Of a DNA stretch of 64,000 nt, positions 46,196 through 57,039 are shown in pieces. Source of the stretch: Gigaspora rosea. Its lineage: Eukaryota > Glomeromycota > Glomeromycetes > Diversisporales > Gigasporaceae. The translations under genes and the position numbers were made by a program. The DNA lies in contig QKWP01000851.1 of the NCBI GenBank assembly GCA_003550325.1, positions 143,048-207,047 on the forward strand, in the 5' to 3' direction. How positions within the stretch are numbered: the stretch's first letter is position 1; every line of letters begins with the position of its first letter. The notes beneath the pieces were generated by a model that made no database searches, was not told the origin of the DNA, and saw only the letters and a program-made list of their open reading frames with translations.

Positions 46196-46299
46196 CGCAT
46201 AATGGTAAAGGAGCTAATTGAAAGGTTACGTAATGCTTATTGGAGAGTTGAAGAAGAAGGTAATATAGTGCAAAAGACTGTGTTTATTGAATGTTAACA

Positions 46300-47075
46300 T
46301 CTTTTTTAAGTGTGGTTTTAAACCAAAAAGAAATTTACTTTTATAATAAAAGTATCTGTCATGCGTGTCCTGTACATTTTTACCATTTTTTATATTTTGT
46401 ACTATGAATTTTTAGTATTTCTTGGTAAGCATATGTGTATGAATTTAACCTTTTAAAGGTATGATAGCAACTATATATTTAATATTGGTAGATAATGTCT
46501 TTTAATAAGAATAAAAAAAAATTATGACCATAATTTGAATATGGGTAAACTTTGATATAATCGACCTATAAACTAATAATCAGTGTGTAAAAAAATTGAA
46601 ACTTGGAAAATCAAGAATTCAGAAACAACTAGCTATACTTTTTTACACCCTTAATTATCATCTATTTATGTTTTTTTAAAAGTCAACTTTTGTTATATGC
46701 ACTTTGTATCTTTGATATTAGATTAACTGAGATATGAATAATGTTAGTAATAGGCTTATTAGGTTTTTCAGGTTTATCTGCATTTTTCTTGGATCTCTAG
46801 GTGGATATCCTTTATTATCCATTCGAAGAGGATTTTTTCTGTTTGATTTAATCGTAGCATCCCAAATCTTATCTCATTAAAAGTGAATCTTTTACACTTC
46901 ATTCAAACTATTAGTTTGTTCTTTATAGTTATAATAATTTTATTCTAAATTACTAACTCTTAACCCTTTTTCAGTTAATTTTTGCTCAATTATTCAATAG
47001 CTCTATTCCTCTCTAAAAAATATATATTAGTAACATACATTAGTAACATGTGTTAGTGAGCCACATACTGTGTAT
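46300..47075. other. AT-rich DNA, one short peptide relic
   Basis: On the minus strand, about 46870-46780 is open and reads WDATIKSNRKNPLRMDNKGY then PPRDPRKMQ. It looks protein-like but is too short to assign. Nothing else is recognised. Confidence 0.3.
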
Positions 47076-47079
47076 TGCC

Positions 47080-47660
47080 AGTATAATAAGGTTTGTAACA
47101 GCAATTCGTAATAATTTTAATACAAACTAACCCATCTTAGCTATATATTATATTAAGTAAGTTTGGTAACAGTTTTTTTTATAGTAAAAATAATAGAAAT
47201 TACAATTATTCCAATGCAAACTAACTCAACCTTTAACTATATTGAGATCAATAGGATAACAAGTTCAGAATGATAAAATTATGATAATTTTCAATACAAA
47301 CTAGCCTAATCTTGATTATTATGTATCATGTTAGCAAGTAAGTCACTAGTAATTCATTTATAACTGAAAAAGATATATATGTTGTATATATGTTGACAAT
47401 TTAAATTTTTTTTAATACAGTACAATATTTCTAATACAAACCAATTTGACTTTAGCTACAAACTACAGTCCTGAATAGTGAATAAATTTTATAACAATTT
47501 TTTTACAGTAATATAATAGAATTACAATAATCCCCAATGCAAATTAACAAACACCTATGGAAAACCAAATTTATATATTAGTGTTAAGTAGTTTTGTAAC
47601 AGAATTTTTTCTTATAAAAATAATACTAGAAATCTGGCAAACTCACTTTCTCTTTTCTAT
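47080..47660. repeat. Array of a ~120-bp dispersed repeat
   Basis: About five units carry GTTTGTAACAG, TTATAGTAAAAATAATAGAA, TTCCAATGCAAACTAA and CTTTAGCTATA in order, with variable spacing. Related units lie at 3385-3625. Confidence 0.6.
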
Positions 47661-47664
47661 ATTT

Positions 47665-48170
47665 TTTTTCATATGGAATTGCTTCTTTGTGACCACTTGA
47701 CGGATTATATTTAGTGAAGCAGCATGCATATACCATTCACGAGTTGCCATTATTTTGGTTTTTAGAATTATACTTTGTCTACACATTTATGACCAGGGCT
47801 ACCATTCCTCATCAAAATCCTAATCTTCAACCTCTAATAGAGAGTTGACGTTAAAAAAAAGCATTTTCTTTATTATTATTATTTAGGTTATTCATGTCTA
47901 TCTTTCAGTAAATTTCAGTTTTTATTAATTTTGGTTTTAATATAGTAAAAAAAAAAAAGATTTTCAAGTTACTAAATTACTATCTAAAGGGCTAGAAACC
48001 TTTTCAATGCTGCAAGATATACTTATAATTCTTGAGTTGTATTAAAAAAAAATTTACTATATAACTATTTCGAAGTCGCGTCTTCTTCATGCTGCAAATA
48101 AAGATTACACTCCAAATAAAACATAAATGTCATGTAATATGTGAAAAACTATATCTGATGTAAATTATAC
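47665..48170 (-). pseudogene. Inverted duplicate, arm 2: second copy of the zinc-binding relic
   Basis: Read on the minus strand this starts in the shared 5' flank (AGAAGACGCGACTTCGAAAT), then MNNLNNNNKENAF, NVNSLLEVED and TREWYMHAASLNIIRQVV in shifting frames. It lacks an internal piece present in arm 1. It ends near the Cys-containing part, so only the N-terminal third remains. Confidence 0.6.
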
Positions 48171-48362
48171 ATCCTATGATCTCCTGATATAGAGGTAGTA
48201 CATGAATCCAGATTTATATTTATATCTGAATTAATTCGAATAGCATAGGAGAAGCTCACATCCGATAGATTCTGAAATAATTGTTATACAAACTATTTAT
48301 ATGGCAATAGAAATTTTGATATACGATTGTAGTCTAAAACTAGCAATTTTATAATCTGCTTA

Positions 48363-48940
48363 GGGGGCATCCATAAATAACATTATGTACCCATCATAGT
48401 AGTGCTGGACCCCCTCTACTATATAAAAAAATTTTTCAAAATCCATATATTTATATATAAAATTTTACAAAAACTTGAATATATTGTAACACAGTGAACC
48501 GATTTGGATGATTTAGGTACCATTCGATTCATCTCAGTGAGACGAATCCAATAATACCAAAATCATTTCATTTGGATTACTGAATCAATAGTTATTCACA
48601 AAAAACTATTGATTTTATCTATACCTCCCTCTAATCGTCTGCATTTCCCGGCCGACTTCAGCAAGTCAACTAGTCAATTTATAAGAAAACATAATAACCA
48701 ATAGTATTTGGCCAATAACTTTTGATCCAGTGATCCAAATGAAATGAAATTAGTTCCATTCGACTCCTCTTATCGAGACGAATCGAATGGCACCAAAATC
48801 ATTAAATTTGGACTACTGGTTCAATTTTTAGCAAATTTTTTCTAAAAAAATTATGTTATATTTTTTGACCCCCTACTTATTGAGAAAAACATAATCATTC
48901 GTCCAACCCCCTCTTGTATAACATTATTTATAGAAGCCCT
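48363..48940. mobile_element. Harbinger-like element with GGGGGCATCCATAAATAACA end
   Basis: The left end GGGGGCATCCATAAATAACA pairs with AGGGCTTCTATAAATAATGT from the right. TTA lies on both sides (48360-48362 and 48941-48943). A fold-back stem (CATTCGATTCATCTC / CGAATCGAATGG) at 48490-48830 forms the middle. No transposase. Confidence 0.8.
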
Positions 48941-49274
48941 TTAACCATAATAAGTTAAACTTAAGGTGCCCCAATTTATAAGTAAAAGTTCTTCGTTTTG
49001 AGTGTTTTTAGCAGAAAATCTTTTCTAATTGTTTTCAATTACTTTTTCAGAAAGTTTTTATAAGAACAAAGGTAGGGTGTTTGGTAATTGGCAGAGTTTA
49101 TTGATTATCTACTACATTCAAATTATGAAGCCAAAAAATAGATTTATAAATTGTTAAACCGTGTTATCCTAACATAAAATTTTATGCATTTATTAAACAG
49201 GCTACACATTATAAATACTTTAATGCGATTTATTTTACCCGAACTATGACATATATATATATTATATATCAAAC

Positions 49275-49453
49275 AGGACCCCAAAATATATATAAATAGG
49301 TCAGGTATGAGTTTGCTTATTTTTGAGGTTTTTTATGCAGACCTTTTCTATTTATAGTAATTTTTTGCTTATTTTTAAAGTTTTTCTGTAGATTTTTCCT
49401 TTTTTAGTAACCTTATAATTAACCTGACCTATCTATGTATATTTTGGGGTCCT
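49275..49453. mobile_element. 179-bp palindromic MITE, 8-bp duplication (AGGACCCC family)
   Basis: The ends are AGGACCCCAAAATATA and, inward, AGGACCCCAAAATATACATA. The flanks TATCAAAC and GATCAAAC differ by one base (49267-49274 and 49454-49461). GGTCAGGT and AAAAATAAGCAAA motifs mark the family. Relatives lie at 62751-63222 and around 52361-53342. Confidence 0.85.
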
Positions 49454-49837
49454 GATCAAACTACCTCTAATATGTAGTATAATAAGTACGATGGTGTGGT
49501 TTAATTATAGTAGTATAGACTACGAAGTAGTAACATATTGGATGTAATGTGTTTTCAGTAAAATTTAATAGTTGAAAAATATAATAAAATTACTTTAGTA
49601 TTAAAAATGCTTTACTTTTATTAATTATAAATCTATTTTTTTGCGTATTTTGCATATCGAAAGAAGTTTTAATTGATTTAATTGGCCAATAATCACGTTT
49701 GGATCTACATCAAATAGCCAATTACACAAATGTTATAACCCATAATTTTTCGTAAAAATGTGAGTTTCCTTTATGCTAATTTGAATTTTAACTAAATACA
49801 GATTCAGTTTTTTGAACAAAATATATTAAGATATAAT

Positions 49838-50010
49838 ATACTCCAGATATAATATATAATCCAGATATAATATATAATCTGGATATAATATATAATCCAG
49901 ATATAATATATAATCCAGATTATATATTATATCTGGATTATTTATTATATTTGGATATAATATACAATCCGGATATAATATATAATATGAATTATATACT
50001 ATAATTCAAA
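49838..50010. repeat. 18-bp minisatellite CCAGATATAATATATAAT, partly palindromic
   Basis: About nine units run head to tail, with an inverted unit in the middle (CCAGATTATATATTATATCT). A CTGGATATAA motif of the same kind returns in the array at 52080-52210. Confidence 0.85.
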
Positions 50011-50260
50011 TAGAGTATATACAGCTAGAGGTTTGACTTGTTCAAAAAATAAGTATTTGAATATTCATTTGTTCATTATTTTTTTATTCGAATATTGTTC
50101 AAAAATTTTGAAAATATTCAATGAATATTTACTGAATATTCATTGAATATTAAATATATTTCAATTTTAAAAAATTATATAATATCTCACTTAAATTAGC
50201 CAATAAAATGCAAATATTTTATTAAAAAATAAAATAAAATTATAAAATTATATATATATG

Positions 50261-51207
50261 TTGTGTCTTAGATAGATTCTTGCATCAAATCTAATCCTAC
50301 GCACATCAGATGCTGATTTTCAGATAATGCACATCACCTGTCAATTGGCCATCTGATGTGCATGAGTTGTAATCTGAGATTTTAAACTGATGCACAATTA
50401 TAATTATATTAATTAATCAAATTTAATTTTTTTATTATTATTAATTAAATCAAAAAAAATAAATAAAAATAAAAAAAACAAACGCAACAATGAAATTATA
50501 ATGATTAGCAAATCATACCACTACTATGTATTTAATTAAAAAATGTAATGAATACAAGTGTAACGAATTATGAAGCTGTATGACTACAATTTTTCGTCGA
50601 CATAAAAATCTACACACCAAAACTAAAACGAACAATCCAATAGAAATAAGACCAACAAACAGTGCAATCCACGTGAAAACTCCACAGTAGTATGAAAAAT
50701 ATATATATAGCAAAATGACTCGAAAACAACAAGCTTGTATTACTAAATCCAACACAATGACTAATAATAATAATTCTAATAATGACGAAGACTCTAACAA
50801 CAAAATTACACCCAAAAAAGAAGTGTCAGTAAATGCATAACAATAAACAAGAGATAAAGCATTAGTTAATATAGATAAAAAAACAAAAAAAAAACAAGTA
50901 ATAAACTAACCAATTTTAATGATTATAGTTCTGAAAATTCAAAAGCCATGATGAAATTATTCTTAAAAAGAAGAAATGAAATCTTAACTGAAATATAAGC
51001 TAGTAATATAAAAAAAAATATATAGCGAAATTTAAAAGCTTATTAAGAAGGCCCAAAAAAATTCTTTTTTTAGATTTTGATGATCTTGTGTCAGATTACA
51101 ACCCATGCACATCAGATGACCAATTAACAGGTGACGTGCGTCATCTGAAAATTGGCATCTGACGTGCGTCAGATTAGATATGATGCAAGAAGTGATCTGA
51201 GGCACAA
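50261..51207. mobile_element. Non-autonomous Mutator-like element with ~117-bp inverted repeats
   Basis: The left arm (50261-50377) and right arm (51091-51207) match in about nine of ten positions: TTGTGTCTTAGAT / TTGTGCCTCAGAT, then CTTGCATCA, ATCTAATC, GCACATCAGATG, CATCTGATGTGCATG. Flanks are TATATATAT on both sides, compatible with a 9-bp duplication but uninformative in AT repeats. Long arms without a transposase suggest Mutator. The interior contains a hydrophobic reading frame. Confidence 0.75.
50513..50860 (-). CDS. Hydrophobic open frame inside the Mutator-like element
   Basis: A minus-strand frame is open for about 115 residues between a stop and 50513, without a Met near its start. 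It contains LGVILLLESSSLLELLLLVI, then CCFRVILLYIYFSYYCGVF and TWIALFVGLISIGLFVLVLV followed by CRFLCRRKIVV. At least two stretches look like membrane segments, the second followed by a positively charged patch as in inner-side anchors. I recognise no family. An upstream ATG (~50949, MAFEFSEL) and a possible intron before it could supply a start. It may be captured cargo, or chance in AT-rich DNA. Confidence 0.25.
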   Translation of the reverse strand, partial: ALSLVYCYAFTDTSFLGVILLLESSSLLELLLLVIVLDLVIQACCFRVILLYIYFSYYCGVFTWIALFVGLISIGLFVLVLVCRFLCRRKIVVIQLHNSLHLYSLHFLIKYIVVV

Positions 51208-52075
51208 TATATATATATTCAATGAATATATTCAGTGAAATTTTAAATATTCAAATATCATTCAGTGAAAAATTATATATTTGAATATTCAAATATTCAG
51301 TGAATATTTAGTGAATAGTATTCATCGAGTCAGACCTCTATATACAGTAGCAAATATATAATATATAATTAGTAAATTATATATACATAGTAGAGGTATG
51401 TATCATATTTTCGCATAATAATGCTCCTTGTGCTTTATTTTGGGCCTTGCGCATTATTTTAAAACATGAATGCACCTTATTTTGAATCATAATGTGATTT
51501 TTTTGAAATTCTGTACCAGTATTCAAAATATAGCGTATAAGCACTATGATAATAACCAAATTAGTGATAGCAGTTTCAAATATTAATTATAAATGTATTA
51601 CCTCTTATATATTAGTCATTCAACTATAAACTATTTAACTGCTTTGTGTATGCTATGTATGCTAGTATGCTATTAAAAAAAATTTCAATAGCGATAACAG
51701 CAGATTTTTATATTCAGTAATAAATTTTCTTAAATAAGTTATTATTATTAACAGTTAATTATGTTAACTGTTAATCACATGTTTAATCAATTAATTAAAT
51801 TAAAAAATAGAGTTGATCACTCTTCTCTTTCAGTAATAAAAGAAATTTTAAAAAAATACTTCTGGCCTTTTTACTTTAATATACATATATTGTACAAGTT
51901 AAATTTGGCCTAGCACAACCCGAATTTGGACTGTGCTCAATTTCTATATTAATTAATTATTATATTGCATTTAGGGTTAGAGCTAAGATTTGAAAAAGGT
52001 TTTTAGGGGCGTAAAGCATTTTTACTTAGAGTATCACATACTAATTAATTAGCCAGTTTTGAGATAGACCATAGA
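51208..52075. other. AT-rich DNA, no gene seen
   Basis: A stretch at 51395-51500 with TTCGCATAATAATGC and GCGCATTATTTT resembles the MITE at 22877-23255 but lacks clear ends. The rest is low complexity. Confidence 0.4.
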
Positions 52076-52079
52076 GTAA

Positions 52080-52215
52080 TCTGGATATAAAACATATCTG
52101 AATATATTTTATTAATCTGGATATAAAACATATCTGGATATATTTTATTAATTTGGATATAAAACATATCCAGAAATATTTATCAATCTGGATATAAATA
52201 TATTCAGCTATATTT
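52080..52215. repeat. ~37-bp tandem repeat CTGGATATAAAACATATCTG
   Basis: Four units of CTGGATATAAAACATATCTG plus ATATATTTTATTAAT run head to tail with growing divergence. Confidence 0.8.
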
Positions 52216-52415
52216 TATTAATTAGGATAAATTTATATTCAGATTTAAATAGGATTAATCTGAATTTATCTTTTTTAATTTTACTTTTATCTGGATTGAA
52301 AAAATTTTTGGGTTCTAACTCTAACCCAATGATTGACAATCATCAGGCAATTTCATAATGAACCTGGTTTTAAGCGACCCCTGAATATTGAAAAGATCTA
52401 CAAAAAAATAGTTAA

Positions 52416-53289
52416 GAATAGAGTACACATCACTTTGGTTATATCGATACTCTCCAGCAAGGGAAAATTCTCGATATATCCAGATGTCAGTTTAATAAGC
52501 ATTTTTATCTATACCGACATTATATTTGTTTTCACCAAGCTTATGCTAAAAATAATAAACTTAGCAAAATGAATTTATTTTAGTACAAAATGAATTTGTT
52601 TTATGTTTAGCATAAAATGAATTCATTTTATATTTGTATAAAATGATGAAATGAATTTATTTTATGCTTATTGTTTCATGCTAAGCTTAGCATAAAGCAA
52701 ATTTAAAAAATTAATTTAATTGATACATCTATAATGACAGTCAGTTTATAAAATATATCCAGCAATAAAAATTATCTTAAATAATTTTTTAATATTAAAA
52801 TTGTCAGTATGTCAGTATAAACAATATCTCTTATGATTGTTGGTATAACCAATGAATTTTTAACATTATAAATTTTTTTTGAAAAAAGTGTCGATATAAC
52901 CAATTGTCAGTTAATCCAGCTGTTAGTATAACCAGAGTGACGTGTATAATTTAGATCATTTTTAATAGTAATTATATTGCAAATCATGCAAATCATATGA
53001 TGATCATATTATTTACATAGATTCTAACCAATCAGAGTTAATTATTTATGTTGATCTCCTCATAAAAATTAACAACTCCTTGCAAAATTTTATAGTATTA
53101 AAAAATTGAAAATTATATTGAAATATTCTTGTTTATATTTACAAAAGATTAAAAATCAATTTTTATATTGTTTTTAACGAATTTAATTTAATTTTTAAAA
53201 TTATTCTAACTTGTTTATATAAACTGTTGATTTTTGTATATACAACAAATAATTTGCCATTTATATTTATATTGTATTACACTATACCC
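52416..53289. mobile_element. piggyBac-like MITE, second copy, split by a pogo-like MITE
   Basis: TTAA lies at 52412-52415 and 53290-53293. Apart from the insert at 52426-52944, it matches the MITE at 16393-16756 in inverse orientation: AGATCATTTTTAATAGTAAT, ACATAGATTCTAACCAATCA, TGTATTACACTATACC. Divergence is moderate. Confidence 0.82.
52426..52944. mobile_element. 519-bp pogo-like MITE nested in the piggyBac-like MITE
   Basis: The ends are CACATCACTTTGGTTATATC and, inward, CACGTCACTCTGGTTATACT. TA lies on both sides (52424-52425 and 52945-52946). GGTTATA/GTATAACC motifs repeat near both ends. No transposase. Confidence 0.88.
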
Positions 53290-53637
53290 TTAAAAATAAG
53301 CAAAAGCAAATTGTCACCTATCTATATTTAGCTCAGGGCCCTAGTCTAGTATCTAGAGCATCTTTTAATATCAGAGTTGCTAAGCCTTTTTGATCATGCC
53401 CTTGTTGAAAGATTGGGTAATATGGAAGCATTTTTAAACTGTTTTTAACCCATTTCAATTATATTATTGAAGACATATAGTTATTTTCTTTTTGGAAGAT
53501 AAGGTATACCAAATACTATATCTTTGAGATAAAAAATAATTTTGTTATTAGTATTCTACCAGTATTTTACTTTTAAATGAAAGGTTTCTATTTGCCATAG
53601 ACTAGATTTTATTTTGGACTGTACAAGCTAAGTTATC

Positions 53638-54003
53638 CTATAAGTGCTTTATTGGATTGCCTCTACCATCTACTTTATATCTAAGAATTGAGATTGGTTC
53701 ATTGTTTGCCAGTTTTTTAAAATCCTTTTCATAGTCTTGTGCTACTATTGTAATTAGTATTAGAACTGTTTTAGACTTATTTACTTTAGCATTCAATACA
53801 GCTTTATATATCCTAGTTATCATTATAAATTTAAGCCAGTTATCTTGAAAACTAATAGTCAAATCATCTGTATATACAGCAATTTTAAAGTGCTGATTTT
53901 TAATATTAATACTATTAGTGCTCTCATATATCTGTCTTAATAAGGGTTCTATTGCATGTATATACAAAAGAGGGGACAATGACAACAGCAGGGTGCAGTC
54001 CAA
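53638..54003 (-). pseudogene. LINE reverse-transcriptase fragment
   Basis: On the minus strand the frame reads CTLLLSLSPLLYIHAIEPLL, then KNQHFKIAVYTDDLTISFQD. Pro-Leu-Ser-Pro-Leu-Leu and Y-x-DD are reverse-transcriptase motifs B' and C (active site). Only this 120-residue core piece is open, with decayed sequence on both sides. Wording differs from the 40-46 kb LINE. The fragment at 61.7-63.7 kb, in the same orientation, holds the upstream part of a similar ORF2, so the two may be halves of one element separated by later insertions. Confidence 0.8.
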
Positions 54004-54009
54004 AATTTC

Positions 54010-54980
54010 TGGAAGTTACATGCCGATTATCATGTAATGTAACTATCACATTAATATTTGCATTATATACATGTTATCAAAATTAATTTATTTAAAAATA
54101 AAATTAGAATTACTTTGTTATAAAATGTCAAAAACAATTTTATAAGATTTTATTAATATACAAGCTTTTTGTTTTATAAACTTATTTTCCTAAACAGTTT
54201 ATTGCTTCAATACTATAAAAGAAAAATCACATATTAATATACTATACATTGGATTGGAATAAATTGCATATTAGATATTTTTTACATGACTTAAAATTAA
54301 GAAATTAATCATACTATTTTTTACTAAAAAAGTAAAAATAACTATATAGTAAAATTATAGACATATATGGATTATATTAATAATTGTGGAGAATAGCTCT
54401 GCTATTATTATAATAGTAATTTAATACATAGTTCTTAAAAACCTAATAGTAAAAAAGCTCAATCTAAATAATTAAGCCAAGCAAATCTTAACTCAAAATT
54501 GAAAACGCAATTATTCAAAATTCTGTTTCAACATACTTATTCGATCTTAGCAATTTATTTTAATATACTATTATTATTTCAATCTATTAACAAATAATAT
54601 GTTTAGAAAGTATAAAAGCTTGTATGTCTTTGTCATTAATGTTAATTAAACTAATGATTACTGCAAAAATAATGTTCATGGTTTTGGTTTATTCTATGTT
54701 TTAGTGCATTGTATCTTTTGTTGTAAAAATTCTATATCATTAATAATAGTAATATATGCTTCATATTATCGACCACATTATTTACATATTGCAAATTGTT
54801 TGCTAATAGTTCATTATTCAAGTGATCTACCAAACCTTCTAATGCAACTATTTTGGACTTACATTTTTGATAAAGTTTAGAGTCAATTTCTCACTATTTT
54901 CATTAGCAATAAAAGAACCATTTTCAGATATATTTGTTGGTACTTGCAACTCAGTATTAATATTGTTTGGAGAATTAGAA
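54010..54980. other. AT-rich DNA, no gene seen
   Basis: Only short frames without recognisable motifs occur. Part may be decayed flank of the MULE relic that follows. Confidence 0.4.
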
Positions 54981-55011
54981 TTGCTACCATTCCAAATTAG
55001 AAATGGGTAGT

Positions 55012-57036
55012 CTATATACTGCTTAAAATTAGAATATATAAGATGTACACCTTTAGAATTATATATTTTTTTTCAATTGTATAGTGAATTAAATGTTTGC
55101 AGATAAGGAATCTGCTATTAAAAAATAATTTGCAACTGCATACCCAATGTTCTAGATCAATTGCATGCCGTTTTTCAGCACCAGAAGTAATTGGTTTTAC
55201 TGCATGTTGGGTCTGTACTTTTTTAAAATCCTCAAACCACAACAGAATTATTCAACCAAGCTTCAACTACTGGTATCAAAGAACTTGGTCTGGAAGAACA
55301 TAGGAACAAATAATCCAAAAAACATAATCTAACCTTGGGCAATTATAACAATAAAGATAACTGTGTTTAAGCACTTTTCAATGTGATTCAAGCAAATTGT
55401 TTGTCTTTCCAAGTAGAATCATTGCTTGAGTTGAATGTGCCCAAAGGCACCATCTTTCAAATTTTTACTATAAATACAATAAATAAGACCATAGTAATAC
55501 AAGATTATTTTTGATACTAAATTCAAATATTTCATATACAGCTTTTTTTTGGATTTCAACAAAAGTCAAAAGTTGCCCATCAGCATTAGCAGGGATCTTA
55601 AAATGCATATTAAAATGTATTTTAATTAATTTAAGAACTTGTCAAAGGTTTTGAGAGCAAATTTCACTTTTTGATTTTTCTAAATTTGGTTTAAAACCTA
55701 AATTGATAAAATTAAATTCTGCTATAGCATCCTCAGGTTTGTAATTAATATATTGAACTCTTTTATAACACTTGAACCTTTGATTGATTGCTTTCTCTAT
55801 GTGCTATTGGCAAAGTTGTACATTAATATTAGGCCAGGTTTGTTTAGCTGCATTTATTTCAGAAAAGTCTTTATTAGTATAAAAATATTTTGGATATAAT
55901 CTTCTATTGCGAAAAGAAGTAAAAAATCCAATGAGAGCATGTTTTTATCATTCTTTTTGTAGTTCTCCTTCTAATGCCCTTGTAGTATCTAATATCAAAT
56001 AAGCTAAAGGATAGCCAGATCCCATAAAATTGCAAATAATTCTGTACAATTCAAAGTGTCTTTTTGTAGTTTTATAAGTAGTATTACAATGAATTTCTGA
56101 CTTGTATTTAATTTCATTATGTAAGGATATTATAAATCCAATGGCAATTACATAATTAGTTATCAATTCAAAACAAAGCTCACAGCTAGCAGATTGCTTT
56201 GACTTAAGGAAGTATAAGCTAAAATAATATGTTCTTCAATTTATAAAAATTCTGTATATAGAATGACTACCAATAATGAATCTAATGTACTGTAACTTTT
56301 GAAATATCATAATTATTTTGAAGATACATCTGAAGTTGTATTGGATCCAGATGAAAATTTACTTCAATTTTCTTGTCTTATTTCTATAGGCATTGCAATA
56401 TCAACAGGATTTTTATAAAAAACTTCATGGTTAAAGTTTATTGCAACTTTAGTTGCAGGAATATCAATACGAATGATTAGCATCCCATGATAATCATAAT
56501 GAGCCATTCTTTAATAGTTCAATTCTTTATAATCACATGCCAATTTGTTGAACTGAGAACAACAGAAATAAAAAGTACCAACATTTTTCTAATGTGTAGA
56601 GATGTAGAGTGCTATATTAACACTTGTAGAAATCTGAATAAATTAAAATACTAAAAAAAAGGAAAAACCCCAAATTTTTTAAATACTTATACCCAAGAAT
56701 AGCCATCAGCCTCTTTGATATAATCAACAATCATATTAGCAATCAACTTAATGTTAAAATTTTGATCAGGTATATCGATATTAATAATATCAACCTGTAC
56801 TGAAAACATAGCCTTATATTATTCCCAGCTATCAATTCTGCAATATATTCGCTTAAATCTTTTAATGGTTTATATCAGGAATAGTTTGCAAATAATTATT
56901 ATTATTAAGCATAGCTTTTTTTCAACACTTTTTTTAGTTTTTTAATTAAACAAGTTGTGCATATTTTATATTCTTTTCTATTAAGTATAAAAGACTCAGA
57001 AGAATATTGACAAAAACATGAGCTACATTTTTTCAT
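55012..57036 (-). pseudogene. Mutator-like (MULE) transposase with SWIM zinc finger, heavily decayed
   Basis: From the ATG at 57034-57036 the peptide begins MKKCSSCFCQYSSESFILNR then YKICTTC, a C-x2-C..C-x2-C N-terminal finger. It continues in broken frames with YDYHGMLIIRIDIPATKVAI (a WRKY/GCM-like zinc-binding region), then KYKSEIHCNTTYKTTKRHFE and LYRIICNFMGSGYPLAYLIL, the start of the MULE DDE domain. The first catalytic Asp position reads Asn (IHCNTTYKT), so the active site is lost. Further pieces INAAKQTWPNINVQLC and ERWCLWAHSTQAMILLGKTN follow. The end (55242-55012) carries LEHWVCSCKLFFNSRFLICK plus HLIH, a C-x-C-x10-C-x-H SWIM finger. Many stops and shifts. No terminal repeats could be matched. 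Confidence 0.82.
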
Positions 57037-57039
57037 TAT

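Larger units (their letters stand above)
40159..46215 (-). mobile_element. Near full-length LINE (APE-type, RNase H), perfect 16-bp target duplication
   Basis: The duplication TAATGGTAAAGGAGCT is present at 40159-40174 and 46200-46215. The element reads on the minus strand from 46199 to a poly(A) tail, seen as poly(T) at 40174-40206. It has an ORF1 and a long ORF2 with endonuclease, reverse transcriptase, RNase H and a C-terminal zinc finger. An assembly gap covers part of the 3' region. The intact duplication shows a recent insertion, although both ORFs carry stops. Confidence 0.96.
40120..46294 (+). pseudogene. Small coding stretch split by the LINE insertion
   Basis: Joining the flanks across one copy of the LINE target duplication gives a plus-strand peptide KKIEAEKAAKN, stop, YLMVKELIERLRN, continuing AYWRVEEEGNIVQKTVFIEC and a TAA at 46294-46296. 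The left part is 40120-40174 and the right part 46216-46294. I do not recognise the family. One in-frame TGA lies just before the insertion point. Confidence 0.35.
52361..53342. mobile_element. AGGACCCC-family MITE (right part) split by another MITE
   Basis: The pieces 52361-52415 (AACCTGG..CGACCCCTGAA..AAAAGATCTACA) and 53290-53342 (AAAATAAGCAAA..CACCTATCTATATTTAG..GGGCCCT) match consecutive parts of the element at 62751-63222. They are separated by the TTAA-flanked MITE at 52416-53289. The left terminal half of this copy was not found. Confidence 0.7.

Noticed and set aside
52333-52572. 79-residue plus-strand frame
   Set aside because: It crosses from one MITE into two nested MITEs, so it is an accident of insertion.
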